Origin: Flavisphingopyxis sp963800335
Lineage (GTDB): Bacteria; Pseudomonadota; Alphaproteobacteria; Sphingomonadales; Sphingomonadaceae
DNA length: 64,000 nucleotides
Assembly: GCA_963800335.1 (NCBI GenBank)
Contig: CAWDAN010000007.1
Location: forward strand, 62,001 to 126,000
Direction of reading: 5' to 3'
Part shown: one piece after another, positions 26,173 through 34,825 of the stretch
Layout: each line of letters begins with the position of its first letter
Numbering within the stretch: position 1 is the stretch's first letter
Program-made: the position numbers and the translations under genes
Notes under the pieces: generated by a model
Told to the model about the DNA's origin: nothing
The model's database searches: none
The model's input: the letters and a program-made list of their open reading frames with translations, nothing else

Positions 26173-28115
26173 CGCGGATTGTCGCCGGGCGGCGGTGGCG
26201 GCGCTTCGGGCGCGGGCGTCGCCGCGGCCGACTTGTAGCGCGTCATCGCGGCGGCCATGCGCTCCTCGACCGTGCCGCCCCATGCCGCCTCGAGCGGGAG
26301 CAGCGCGTCCATCGCCTTCTGCCGGTCATAGAGGAAGGTCATGACATCGCGCGCGATCGGATAGGCGGCGCCCGACCCGCCGCCATGTTCGATCACCACC
26401 GAACAGGCAAAGCGCGGATTGTCGAACGGCGCGAAACATATGAACAGGCCGTGGTCGCGATACTTCCACAGGCCGCCCTTGCCGCTTCCGCGGTCGAGGC
26501 TGACGACCTGCGCGGTCCCCGTCTTGCCCGCAAGCAGAACGTTGTCGATCGGGATGCGCGCCCGCCCGGCGGTGCCGCGGCCATTGACCACCTCGCTCAT
26601 CGCGGCGCGGACATAGGCTATATGCTCGTCGGTAAAGCCGAGCGAATCGGCGGGTTTGCGCCTGGCATCCATCAACAGGTGCGGCATCAGCTTTTTGCCC
26701 GTCGCCAGCCGCGAAGCCATGACCGCGAGCTGGAGCGGGTTGAACAGCATATACCCCTGGCCGATCGTCGCATTGACCGTGTCGTACGGCTGCCACGCCT
26801 GCTTGTACTTCTTCATCTTCCAAGCGGGATCGGGCACGGTGCCGTAGAACTGGCTCGCCACCGGCAGCGGGAATTCCTGGCCGAGGCCTAGCCTCTTGGC
26901 CATCGCCGCGATCGCGTTCATCCCCATTTTCTGCGCGAAGTAATAGAAATAGACGTCGCAGCTCTGGTAGATTCCCTTGGCCATGTCGACGCGGCCATGG
27001 CCTCGCCGGTTCCAGCAGTGGAAGACGCGGTTGCCGACGCGCAATCCGCCGTTGCAATTGACCGATTCGTCGGGCGAAAGCCCCGCCTCGAGGAACGACA
27101 TCGCGACCATCGGCTTTACCGTCGATCCGGGCGGGTAGAGACCCTTCAGGACCTTGTTGCGCAACGGCACATGGTCGTCGCCCGACAGCAGGTTCCACTC
27201 GTCGTGGCCGATCCCGCTCGAGAAACTGTTGGGATCGAACGACGGCATCGACGCCATCGTCAGCAGGTCGCCGGTCAGGCAGTCGATGACGACGACCGAG
27301 CCCGATTCGCGGCCCAGTCGTCGCGCGGCATAGGCCTGCAGGTCGGCGTTGAGCGTCAGCTGGATCGGACGGCCGGGAATGTCGGGGGTGGTCGTCAGCT
27401 CGCGTACAACCTTGCCGCGCGCGGTCACCTCGACGCGCTTGGCGCCGGGTTTTCCGCGCAGCTGCTGTTCGAACTGCTTTTCGAGCCCGTCCTTGCCGAT
27501 CTTGAACCCCGGCGTGATCAGTAGCGGGTCCTTCGATTCCTTGTATTCCTCAGCCGATGCGATGCCGACATAGCCCATCAAATGGCCAACCGCGGCGCCG
27601 CTCGGATAGTTGCGTGTAAATCCGCGCAGCGGCGACACGCCGGACAGTTCGGGCAGGCGCACCGATATTGCGGCAAAGGCTTGTTCGGAGATGCCGTCGG
27701 CGACCTGGACCGGCTGGAAGCTCGTCGCGCGGTCGAGCTCGCCGCGGATCCGCTCGATCTCGTCTGGTTCGAGCGCGAGGATATCCTTCAGCGTCGCGAG
27801 CGTCTGCTCGGGATGTTTGAGCCGTTCGGGAATGATGTCGACACGCAGGTCGACGCGGTTGTTGGCGATCGCGGCGCCGTAGCGGTCGATCACCCAGCCG
27901 CGCCGCGGCGGAATCAGCGTCAGGTTGAGCCGGTTGCTCTCCGACAGCATCTGGTAGCGCTCGTTCTCGGCGATCGAGATATACGCCATGCGCGCGGCAA
28001 GCAGCGCACCGATGCCGATCTGGGCGCCGCCGACCAGCATCGTCCGGCGCGTGAAGCTGAGCGATTGCGTCCCCTCGGTCAGGATCGGCCGCGTGCGCTT
28101 GGTTCGGCGCCTCAT
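26169..28115 (-). CDS. mrdA: penicillin-binding protein 2 (elongasome transpeptidase)
   Basis: Class B PBP, 648 residues, cross-linking peptidoglycan during lateral growth together with RodA. There is a short basic cytoplasmic start, a membrane helix (about 24-44) and the dimerisation domain (PPRRGWVIDRYGAAIANN). The transpeptidase domain has the active-site STVKPM (Ser near residue 330), SCD (in YQSCDVYFY) and KTGTAQ near 530. The C terminus is a Pro/Ala tail (PAPEAPPPPPGDNPR). I place the start at the ATG 28115, because the ORF upstream to 28238 reads into mreD. It overlaps rodA by four bases. Confidence 0.94.
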   Translation of the reverse strand: MRRRTKRTRPILTEGTQSLSFTRRTMLVGGAQIGIGALLAARMAYISIAENERYQMLSESNRLNLTLIPPRRGWVIDRYGAAIANNRVDLRVDIIPERLKHPEQTLATLKDILALEPDEIERIRGELDRATSFQPVQVADGISEQAFAAISVRLPELSGVSPLRGFTRNYPSGAAVGHLMGYVGIASAEEYKESKDPLLITPGFKIGKDGLEKQFEQQLRGKPGAKRVEVTARGKVVRELTTTPDIPGRPIQLTLNADLQAYAARRLGRESGSVVVIDCLTGDLLTMASMPSFDPNSFSSGIGHDEWNLLSGDDHVPLRNKVLKGLYPPGSTVKPMVAMSFLEAGLSPDESVNCNGGLRVGNRVFHCWNRRGHGRVDMAKGIYQSCDVYFYYFAQKMGMNAIAAMAKRLGLGQEFPLPVASQFYGTVPDPAWKMKKYKQAWQPYDTVNATIGQGYMLFNPLQLAVMASRLATGKKLMPHLLMDARRKPADSLGFTDEHIAYVRAAMSEVVNGRGTAGRARIPIDNVLLAGKTGTAQVVSLDRGSGKGGLWKYRDHGLFICFAPFDNPRFACSVVIEHGGGSGAAYPIARDVMTFLYDRQKAMDALLPLEAAWGGTVEERMAAAMTRYKSAAATPAPEAPPPPPGDNPR

Positions 28116-28140
28116 GCTGCGCCTGCGGGGGCTGCGACGG

Positions 28141-28650
28141 TCACTTGCGCAACCGCCAGCGGTCGAGCATCGCAACGAGCCGCGCGACGAGCGGATAGGC
28201 GAGCACCGACCAGCCCAATTGCGGCAGCACCACGGCATAGGGAATTGTCGTACCGGTCCATGACAGCAACAGGACCCCGCCGAAAATGGCGAATGCGATC
28301 GCGACGGCGGCGAGCAGCCAGTCGATCCACTGGTCCTGGAACAGCATGCGATATTCGACCGCCTCGAAAAACAGCACGATGATCGTCCACAGCGCCATCG
28401 CGCTGCCGACCGGCTGGCCGCTGAACAGGTCGTCCCACAGGCCGAGCGGCAGGCCGATCCAGGCGGGCCACAGGTCGGCGCGCAGCCGTCGCCAGGCGAC
28501 GAACAGCAACAGGCCGAGCGGCGGCAGGGTCGGGAAGGTCGCGATCATCGGCAGCATCGCGGGCAGCGCCGAGGCGAACATCACCGTCGCGATCGGCGTC
28601 ACGCGCATGCGCAACGTCGAGGGACGTGCGAAAGAAATCCCGCGCGCCAT
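28141..28650 (-). CDS. mreD: rod shape-determining protein MreD
   Basis: 169 residues, five or six hydrophobic segments, with the MreD pattern LWPAWIGLPLGLWDDLFSGQPVGSAMALW in the middle. MreD is a small inner-membrane partner of MreC and PBP2 in the elongasome. The ATG at 28650 shares a base with the mreC TGA. A TTG one codon earlier is also possible. It is followed after 25 bases by mrdA. Function is assigned from order plus the helix pattern; sequence conservation in this family is low. Confidence 0.88.
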   Translation of the reverse strand: MARGISFARPSTLRMRVTPIATVMFASALPAMLPMIATFPTLPPLGLLLFVAWRRLRADLWPAWIGLPLGLWDDLFSGQPVGSAMALWTIIVLFFEAVEYRMLFQDQWIDWLLAAVAIAFAIFGGVLLLSWTGTTIPYAVVLPQLGWSVLAYPLVARLVAMLDRWRLRK

Positions 28651-29547
28651 CAATTGTCGCGCGGCTGCTCGCCCTCGGCGGGGGGCAGGGCCTTGACGTC
28701 GTCGCTGTCACGAAAGGCGCGCTCGACCAGCACCGCGCTGACGCGCGCGGGATGGGCGAGCGGACGCGCGATCGCGCCGTCGGATTGGGTCGCGACGATG
28801 ATCGCGACCGGGATGTTGGGCTGATATAGGCCGCCAGTGCCCGAGGTGACGAAGATGTCGCCGCGTTCGAAATCGTTGATCCCGACGTTGAGCGCGCGAA
28901 TGTCGAGATTGCCGTCGCCGCGGCCGCTGGCAAGCGCGGGCAGGCCGTCACGCGAGCGGCGGACGGGAACCACTGTGGCGACATCGCTCAGCAGCAGGAC
29001 GCGCGACACGCTCGGCCCGACATCGAGGACGCGGCCGATCAATCCTTCGGGTGCGCGCAGTGGCATGCCGCTTTCGATGCCGCGATTGCGGCCCGCGTCG
29101 AGCGTCGCATAGCGCCGCGCACTCGATCCGGTCGACCCGAGCAGGCGGGTTACCGCGACCGCCTCGACATTGTCCTCGCCGATCTTGAGCAGCGCCTTCA
29201 ATTCGCGGTTCTCCTGGCGCAGCGCGCGCGCCTCGAGCAATTCGCTGCGAGTTCCTGTCGAGCGCGCGGCGCAGTTCGAGGTTCTGCGAGCCGGCGCGCA
29301 GATAGGCGGTGACGTTGTCGTCGATCGATCCGACCGAGCCGGTGACGTTGCCCGATCCGCGCGCGACCGGCGCGAAAATCTCGGCCGCGCCCTGGCGCAG
29401 CGCCTGGAACGCGCCGGGATCGAAGCGGGCGAGCAGGACGAGCAGCAGCGCGATGACCGCGCCGACGACGGCAACGACATAGCTTGCGAACAGGCCCATT
29501 TGGGCCTTGCGCGAATATCCCGGTCGCCTGTGTCGGGGCGGGGCCAT
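28650..29547 (-). pseudogene. mreC: rod shape-determining protein MreC, one frameshift
   Basis: Periplasmic scaffold of the elongasome. Frame one gives the N terminus (MAPPRHRRPGYSRKAQMGLF), one membrane helix (about 20-40) and the start of the coiled coil up to LELRRALDR. Frame two resumes with SELLEARALRQENRELKALL and continues through the beta-domain (DVATVVPVRRSRDGLPALASG, VTSGTGGLYQPNIPVAI) to the stop at 28650-28652. The break is at about 29248-29258, and one surplus base in the complement of GAGTTCCTG accounts for it. The repaired protein would be about 298 residues. It lies between mreB and mreD, 19 bases after the mreB stop. Confidence 0.87.
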
Positions 29548-29566
29548 GGCTAAGCGACCGCCGCCG

Positions 29567-30607
29567 TCAGGCGGACATCAGGACGCCGCGGAAGACCGGG
29601 TCTTCCAGTGCGCGCCCGGTCCCGATGGCGACGCAGGTCAGCGGATCGTCGGCGACGGTGACGGGCAGGCCCGTCTCGTCGCGCAGCAGCTCGTCGAGCC
29701 CGGCGATCAGCGCGCCGCCGCCGGTCAGGACGATGCCTTGGTCGACGATGTCGGCGGCGAGTTCGGGCGCGGTATTCTCAAGCGCTATGCGCACGCCCTC
29801 GATGATCGTGCCGATCGGCTCGGACAGAGCGTCGGCGATCTGCGCCTGGTTGATGCTGATTTCCTTGGGCACGCCGTTGACGAGGTCGCGGCCCTTCAAA
29901 TTGATCGTCTGGCCGACCCCGTCGGCGGGGGTGCGGGCGACGCCGAAGTCCTTCTTGATCCGCTCGGCGGTGGTTTCGCCGATCAGCAGGTTGTGATGGC
30001 GCCGCACGTAGCTGACGATCGCCTCGTCCATCTTGTCGCCGCCGGTGCGGACGCTGGTAGTGTAGGCCAGGCCGCGCAGCGAGAGGACGGCGACCTCGGT
30101 CGTGCCGCCGCCGATGTCGACGACCATCGATCCGATCGGTTCGGTCACCGGCATGTCGGCACCGATCGCGGCGGCCATCGGTTCCTCGATCAGCCACACC
30201 TGCGAAGCGCCTGCGTTCGAGGCCGCGTCACGGATGGCGCGCCGTTCGACGCTCGTCGAACCCGACGGCACGCAGATGACGATTTCGGGCCAGCTGGGGA
30301 ACCGGCGCGGACCGTGGACCTTGTGGATGAAGTGCTTGATCATCTGCTCGGCGACATCGATGTCGGCGATGACCCCGTCGCGCAGCGGGCGGATCGCCTC
30401 GATGCTGTCGGGGGTCTTGCCCATCATCAGCTTGGCGTCGTTGCCGACCGCTTTCACCTTCTTGATGCCGTTGATCGTCTCGACCGCGACGACCGACGGC
30501 TCGTTGAGGACGATGCCCTTGCCGCGGACATAGACGACGGTGTTCGCCGTGCCGAGATCGATCGCCATATCCTGCGACGAGAACTTGAAAAGTTTGGAGA
30601 AGAACAT
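29567..30607 (-). CDS. mreB: rod shape-determining protein MreB (bacterial actin)
   Basis: 346 residues, cytoplasmic actin homologue that positions the lateral wall machinery. It starts MFFSKLFKFSSQDMAIDLGT, with a hydrophobic/basic membrane-binding start before the phosphate-1 loop. VVDIGGGTTEVAVLSL (phosphate 2, around residue 160) and the adenosine motif IVLTGGGALIAGLDELL (around 290) are intact. It is first in the order mreB-mreC-mreD-mrdA-rodA on the minus strand and diverges from mutL, with 199 bases between them that should hold both promoters. Confidence 0.97.
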   Translation of the reverse strand: MFFSKLFKFSSQDMAIDLGTANTVVYVRGKGIVLNEPSVVAVETINGIKKVKAVGNDAKLMMGKTPDSIEAIRPLRDGVIADIDVAEQMIKHFIHKVHGPRRFPSWPEIVICVPSGSTSVERRAIRDAASNAGASQVWLIEEPMAAAIGADMPVTEPIGSMVVDIGGGTTEVAVLSLRGLAYTTSVRTGGDKMDEAIVSYVRRHHNLLIGETTAERIKKDFGVARTPADGVGQTINLKGRDLVNGVPKEISINQAQIADALSEPIGTIIEGVRIALENTAPELAADIVDQGIVLTGGGALIAGLDELLRDETGLPVTVADDPLTCVAIGTGRALEDPVFRGVLMSA

Positions 30608-30806
30608 TGCCTGGTATTTCCGCCTGTGCCGTCTGGAGACCGGGTCGCTTGCGCCACCGCCGCCTCGGAATCGATGATATGCGAACCGTCCCTAACAGAT
30701 TGCGCGATGCGGTACCGAAAAAATTCAGCCCGGCCGCCAAGTGCAAATATGCGTGAAAAAGACTGGAGGGTCGCAGGTCGCGACGGACTGCGCTAAGGCC
30801 CCCGAT

Positions 30807-32600
30807 ATGTCAATACGCCGCCTCCCCGAAACACTGGTGAATCGCATCGCAGCGGGTGAAGTGGTCGAAAGACCCGCCAGCGCGTTGAAGGAACTGGTTG
30901 AAAACGCGATCGACTCGGGCGCCGGCCGGATCTCGGTGACGCTTGAGCGCGGCGGCATCGACCGGATCGAAGTGACCGACGACGGCTGCGGCATGGCGGC
31001 GGGCGAATTGCGCCTCGCGGTCGAGCGTCACGCGACCTCCAAACTGCCCGGCGATGACATCGATCACATCGTCACGCTCGGCTTCCGCGGCGAGGCGCTG
31101 CCATCGATCGCCAGCGTATCGCACTTCACGATCGAAAGTCGCCCATCGGGCGCCGATGGCTGGTCGCTCGCCATCGACAACGGCGCGGCGTCGCGCGAAG
31201 CGCCTGCCGCGCTGCCGCCGGGTACGCGCGTGATCGTCGCCGGCCTGTTCGCCAACATCCCTGCACGCCGCAAATTCCTGCGCTCCGAGCGCTCCGAATA
31301 TGCTGCCTGTCTCGACGTCGTCAAACGCCTCGCGATGGCGCGCCCCGACATCGCCTTTGCGCTCCACCACGACGGCAAGGCAAAGCTGCAGCTCCAGGGC
31401 GGGCAGGACCGCCCCGCACGCGTCGCCGCGCTGACCCAGCCGGGCTTTGCCGAAAACAGTATCGTCGTCGATGTCGCGCGCGAAGGCATGGCGCTGGGCG
31501 GTGTCGCCGGTCTGCCGACCTTCAACCGTGGCGTTGCCGATCACCAGTATCTCTTCGTCAACGGCCGACCGGTAAAGGACCGGTTGCTCGTTGGCGCTCT
31601 GCGCGGCGCCTATGCCGACCTGCTCGCGCGCGATCGTCATCCGGTCGTCGCCTTGTTCCTCGACATCGATCCGGGCCTTGTCGACGTCAACGTCCATCCC
31701 GCCAAGACCGAGGTGCGTTTTCGCGAACCCGGCGTCGTGCGCGGGCTCATCGTCGGGGGCTTGCGTCGCGCGCTCGACGAGGCAGGTTTCCGCAGCGTCC
31801 AGCGTCCCGCCGCCGGCGCGCTTGGCGCGTGGCAGCAGGAGCCGATCGCGCCGCAACCGCCGCGCGCCGGTTTCTTCACTCAGCCCGTCGGTTTCGGCGA
31901 AGCGGCGGTGATGGAACGCCGCCCCGAATTTTCACACGCGGTCGACCAGCCCAGCCCGCTCGGCCGCGCCGAGATGGCAAGCGCGCCGGTGCCGGTCGCC
32001 TCGGACCATCCGCTCGGCGTCGCGCGCGGGCAGGTCGCCAAAACCTATATCGTCGCCGAGGCCGAGGACGGACTCGTCATCGTCGACCAGCACGCGGCGC
32101 ACGAACGGCTCGTCCTCGAACGCATGCGCAGGGGCGTTGCCAAGGCGCAAGAGGGCGGCCAGGGCGTGCCGTCGCAGGGCCTGCTGCTGCCCGACGTTGT
32201 CGAACTCGACGAGGCCGCCTGCGACCGATTGGAAACGCGCGTCGAAGAACTCGCCGCCTTCGGGCTCGAGATCGAGCGCTTCGGTGCCTCGGCGATGCTC
32301 GTGCGCGCGACCCCCGCGATGCTCGGCCAGGTCGATTGCGCCAAACTCCTTACCGATCTCGGCGACGAACTCGGCGCCTATGACGAGGCGCTCAGCCTCA
32401 AGGAACGCATCGACCTCGTCGCCGCGACGATGGCCTGCCACGGCTCGGTCCGCGCCGGGCGCGTGCTGTCGGTGGCCGAAATGAACGCGCTGCTGCGTGA
32501 AATGGAGGTCACCCCGCACTCGGGCCAATGCAACCACGGCCGCCCGACCTGGGTCAAGATGGGCCTCGGAGACGTAGAGAAACTGTTCGGGCGGAAATAG
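30807..32600 (+). CDS. mutL: DNA mismatch repair protein MutL
   Basis: 597 residues. The GHKL ATPase domain at the N terminus has NRIAAGEVVERPASALKELV, DDGCGMAAGEL, the lid TSKL and GFRGEALPSIASV. The transducer domain contains QYLFVNGRPVKD and VDVNVHPAKTEVRF. After a Pro/Ala-rich linker (about 340-405) the C-terminal dimerisation domain has QHAAHERLVLERM and ACHGSVRAGR, and ends with CNHGRPTWVKM. The QHAAHER and ACHGSVRAG motifs are those of MutL proteins with a C-terminal endonuclease-type metal site, but I see no full DQHA-x2-E-x4-E set to prove nicking activity. The ATG at 30807 is chosen over an in-frame upstream start at 30741. Confidence 0.95.
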   Translation: MSIRRLPETLVNRIAAGEVVERPASALKELVENAIDSGAGRISVTLERGGIDRIEVTDDGCGMAAGELRLAVERHATSKLPGDDIDHIVTLGFRGEALPSIASVSHFTIESRPSGADGWSLAIDNGAASREAPAALPPGTRVIVAGLFANIPARRKFLRSERSEYAACLDVVKRLAMARPDIAFALHHDGKAKLQLQGGQDRPARVAALTQPGFAENSIVVDVAREGMALGGVAGLPTFNRGVADHQYLFVNGRPVKDRLLVGALRGAYADLLARDRHPVVALFLDIDPGLVDVNVHPAKTEVRFREPGVVRGLIVGGLRRALDEAGFRSVQRPAAGALGAWQQEPIAPQPPRAGFFTQPVGFGEAAVMERRPEFSHAVDQPSPLGRAEMASAPVPVASDHPLGVARGQVAKTYIVAEAEDGLVIVDQHAAHERLVLERMRRGVAKAQEGGQGVPSQGLLLPDVVELDEAACDRLETRVEELAAFGLEIERFGASAMLVRATPAMLGQVDCAKLLTDLGDELGAYDEALSLKERIDLVAATMACHGSVRAGRVLSVAEMNALLREMEVTPHSGQCNHGRPTWVKMGLGDVEKLFGRK

Positions 32601-33200
32601 AGCGGCGACGCACTGCTAGAAGTTAGTGAATCTCGAACCTAGGGTAACGACCCAATAGCGGACATTCGAGCGGCTCGTTACATCAGGATGATGAAAACAG
32701 CGATAATCTTAGGCCTCTCCTTCTATAGCTCAGAGTGCTCATCTCCGTCGCTGCCGCTTCCACCGCTCCTACAAAATGCGACGACAACCAGTGGAACGAC
32801 CGATCTTTGAGAGCCAATCACACTTGAGCGAGGTAGCCAAGGGACAACGCCAGACACCGTATCGCACTCTACCGAAATTGTGGCCCGCCTAAATCTGGAC
32901 TTTCCGCGCGGCTACTCGAAACGACGATTGAAGGCGTCGCTCCATCAGATGGGATTCAAGATGATACCGTGCCGGTAACCTGGCTGCTCGCTTCGATCAA
33001 ACCGGCGGGAACGGCATCACTTCAATGAGAGCAACATCCATCATTATTTGGAGAACTAACTTGAAATGGGCGCATAGTGTGGACAACAGGCGACATTGCT
33101 TACACGGGTCTTTGAATGTCAGCTTTCCACCCATAAGTAGACATTCGCATCTGCGCGATACGGTTCAGGGAACGCCGACCGTTTCATACCGTTGAAGCAC
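32601..33200. other. 600-base lower-GC gap with a broken small ORF
   Basis: This stretch is visibly less GC-rich than its surroundings and has no intact gene. It holds one interrupted reading frame (32688-32978, listed separately). At each end there is a degenerate copy of one motif: CGACCCAATAGCGGACATTCG near 32648-32669 and CCACCCATAAGTAGACATTCG near 33128-33149. The remainder (32980-33110) shows nothing I recognise. It may be a decayed insertion. Confidence 0.5.
32688..32978 (+). pseudogene. small lipoprotein-like ORF with an internal TGA
   Basis: A frame of 96 codons in total opens with MMKTAIILGLSFYSSECSSP, which resembles a short secretion or lipoprotein signal. It is stopped by TGA at 32808-32810 after 40 codons, then continues in the same frame for 55 codons to TAA at 32976, ending LHQMGFKMIPCR. 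The second half (FPRGYSKRRLKASLHQMGF) has the G-x-S-x3-L-x3-L-x3-GF rhythm of small periplasmic proteins. Codon use is unlike the neighbours, with many A/T third positions. I do not recognise a family. It is probably the remnant of an acquired gene. Confidence 0.4.
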
Positions 33201-33201
33201 C

Positions 33202-33726
33202 ATGATATACTGCATCGTCGCCCTCCTTTTCACTCGCCGCGCTTACCGCCTGCAACGTCACGTCCGCCGAGTCCGAACCGCGCGAGTCTGGTCGCAAATG
33301 CCGATCAGCCGGTGCAATCCGATGCGCCTCTCGCAGCTCAACCCGCCGCCGAAGAACCGATCGCCTGCGGCCCCTGACCGCCGCCGACCTCGCCGCCAAC
33401 CGCTCGACGGCGAACTCGGCTGTAGCTTCGTTGCGACCGGCGGGGCGGGGGCTTTGCTCGTCGCCTCGGGCGTCGTCGAAGTCGGCACGCGGATCAACGG
33501 CATCGTCAAACCGGGCGATCGCGTCGCGCGCGTCGATGCGACCGGCGATTTCGCGCAGCTTGAACGCGGGCTGATGCTGATCGGCGACGGGATCGAAGTC
33601 ACGCTGTCGCGCGGGGACAAGCGCGCTATCGCCAGCGAGGCAACACATTATGATGCCACGTTGCGCGTCGCGCGGAGCGACGGCGAACACCACAGCTATG
33701 CGGGAAGCTGGACCTGCGGCCCGTGA
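33202..33726 (+). pseudogene. decayed lipoprotein, paralogue of the next gene
   Basis: The open frame called here is meaningful only from about 33400 on (ELGCSFVATGGAGALLVASG to GSWTCGP). The missing front is spread over the other frames: a signal with lipobox LAALTAC (about 33232-33258), NADQPVQSDAPLAAQPAAEE (about 33297-33355) and LTAADLAAN (about 33376-33402). At least three or four shifts in some 200 bases are needed to join them. The domain resembles the lipoprotein immediately downstream: Cys near the start, final GSW-x-CG. The density of lesions fits either real decay or a poor stretch of consensus. Confidence 0.6.
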
Positions 33727-33772
33727 CCGCCGTCGCGCCGTCCCTCGCCACGAATATCCGATCGGAGGATCC

Positions 33773-34354
33773 ATGAAGACCATCATCGCCATCGCCGCCG
33801 CGTGTATTCCGCTCGCCGCGTGTCAACCCGCCGCATCGACCGGCAACGAGGTCGAACCATCGGTCTCGGCCGAGGGCAGCGCAGCCCTGCCGGGGGTCGT
33901 TAATGGCGAAATGCGGATGCCGGTCGAACCCGATGGCGGAATCGGCGATACGCCGGGCACGGTCCGCCCCGATCCTGCCGGGCCGCTGCTCCAGCCGATG
34001 ACCTATGGCGAATTCTCGCCGGTCGTCGCGTCGGGAACGGGATGCAGCTTCTCCGCTGATGACGAGTTATTGTTCGTCGCCACCGCGCCCGACGACCCGG
34101 CCGCCCGCGCGCAGGGCGCGGTCAAATATGGCGGCACCGTCGGGAAGGTCAACGCGACCAAGCCGGGCGGCTACCAGGCATTGCGCCAGGGCGGCATTTT
34201 CGCCGGCAGCGACATCACGCTCAATGTCGGGCGCGGCGCGGGCAAGGGGACTGCCGACGGCGTCGAATCGACGCGCTGGCCTGCGACGCTGACCGTCACC
34301 GAACTCTCGGTCGGCGATCGCAGCTACCAGGGCAGCTGGAGCTGCGGCGCGTAC
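33773..34354 (+). CDS. lipoprotein of unknown function, stop codon apparently lost
   Basis: Lipoprotein signal MKTIIAIAAACIPLAAC, then an acidic/Pro linker (about 25-70) and a domain from GTGCSFSADDELLFVATAP to GDRSYQGSWSCGA. It is related to the damaged gene just upstream and, more distantly, to the lipoprotein that ends the copper operon. ATG at 33773, with GGAGGAT before it. As sequenced, the frame does not stop after SWSCGA but runs on to 34981 through two minus-strand genes, with sequence that is clearly not part of the family. The codon after SCGA is TAC (34352-34354). I give that as the likely natural end (TAG or similar), so the end coordinate is inferred. Confidence 0.6.
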
Positions 34355-34366
34355 GCGCGCAGTCGG

Positions 34367-34825
34367 TCAGTCCGACGCGGCCTGGCGCCGCTGCATCAAT
34401 ACCTTGGCGACATAGCTCATCACTGGCTTGTCGTCCTGATTGAAGACCACCGTCTTCGACCGGAAAAAGCCCATTTCTGGTCGTCCGGGCCACGGTGCCT
34501 TGTCGACGATCTCGGTTTCGACGCGCAGCGTGTCGCCGGGAAACACCGGCCGGATCCAGCGCAAATCGTCGATTCCCGCTGCGCCCAGGCTCTTGGCATT
34601 GGCGGTCTCGTCGAGATTTTCGACGATCATCCGCATCGTCATGGCGGCGGTGTGCCAGCCGCTGCACGACAGGCGTCCGAAATGCGTCGCCGCCGCCGCA
34701 TCGTCGTCGAGATGAAACGGCTGCGGATCGTATTTGTTCGCAAATTCAAGCGCTTCCTCGCGCGTGACGTGATAGGATCCGAAGCTGTTCCTGGCCCCGA
34801 TCTGGAGGTCTTCATAATAGGTCAT
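34367..34825 (-). CDS. MaoC-like hydratase/dehydratase
   Basis: 152 residues of a single hot-dog fold of the MaoC family, which acts on acyl-CoA thioesters ((R)-specific enoyl-CoA hydratase or similar). The start YYEDLQIGARNSFGSYHVTREE is the family opening. DPQPFHLDDDAAAATHFGRL holds the hydratase-2 type Asp/His pair, and IDDLRWIRPVFPGDTLRVETEIV is the second conserved block. The substrate cannot be told from sequence. The ATG at 34825 overlaps the stop of the gene transcribed before it (34822), suggesting an operon with the phosphodiesterase-like gene. Confidence 0.88.
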   Translation of the reverse strand: MTYYEDLQIGARNSFGSYHVTREEALEFANKYDPQPFHLDDDAAAATHFGRLSCSGWHTAAMTMRMIVENLDETANAKSLGAAGIDDLRWIRPVFPGDTLRVETEIVDKAPWPGRPEMGFFRSKTVVFNQDDKPVMSYVAKVLMQRRQAASD

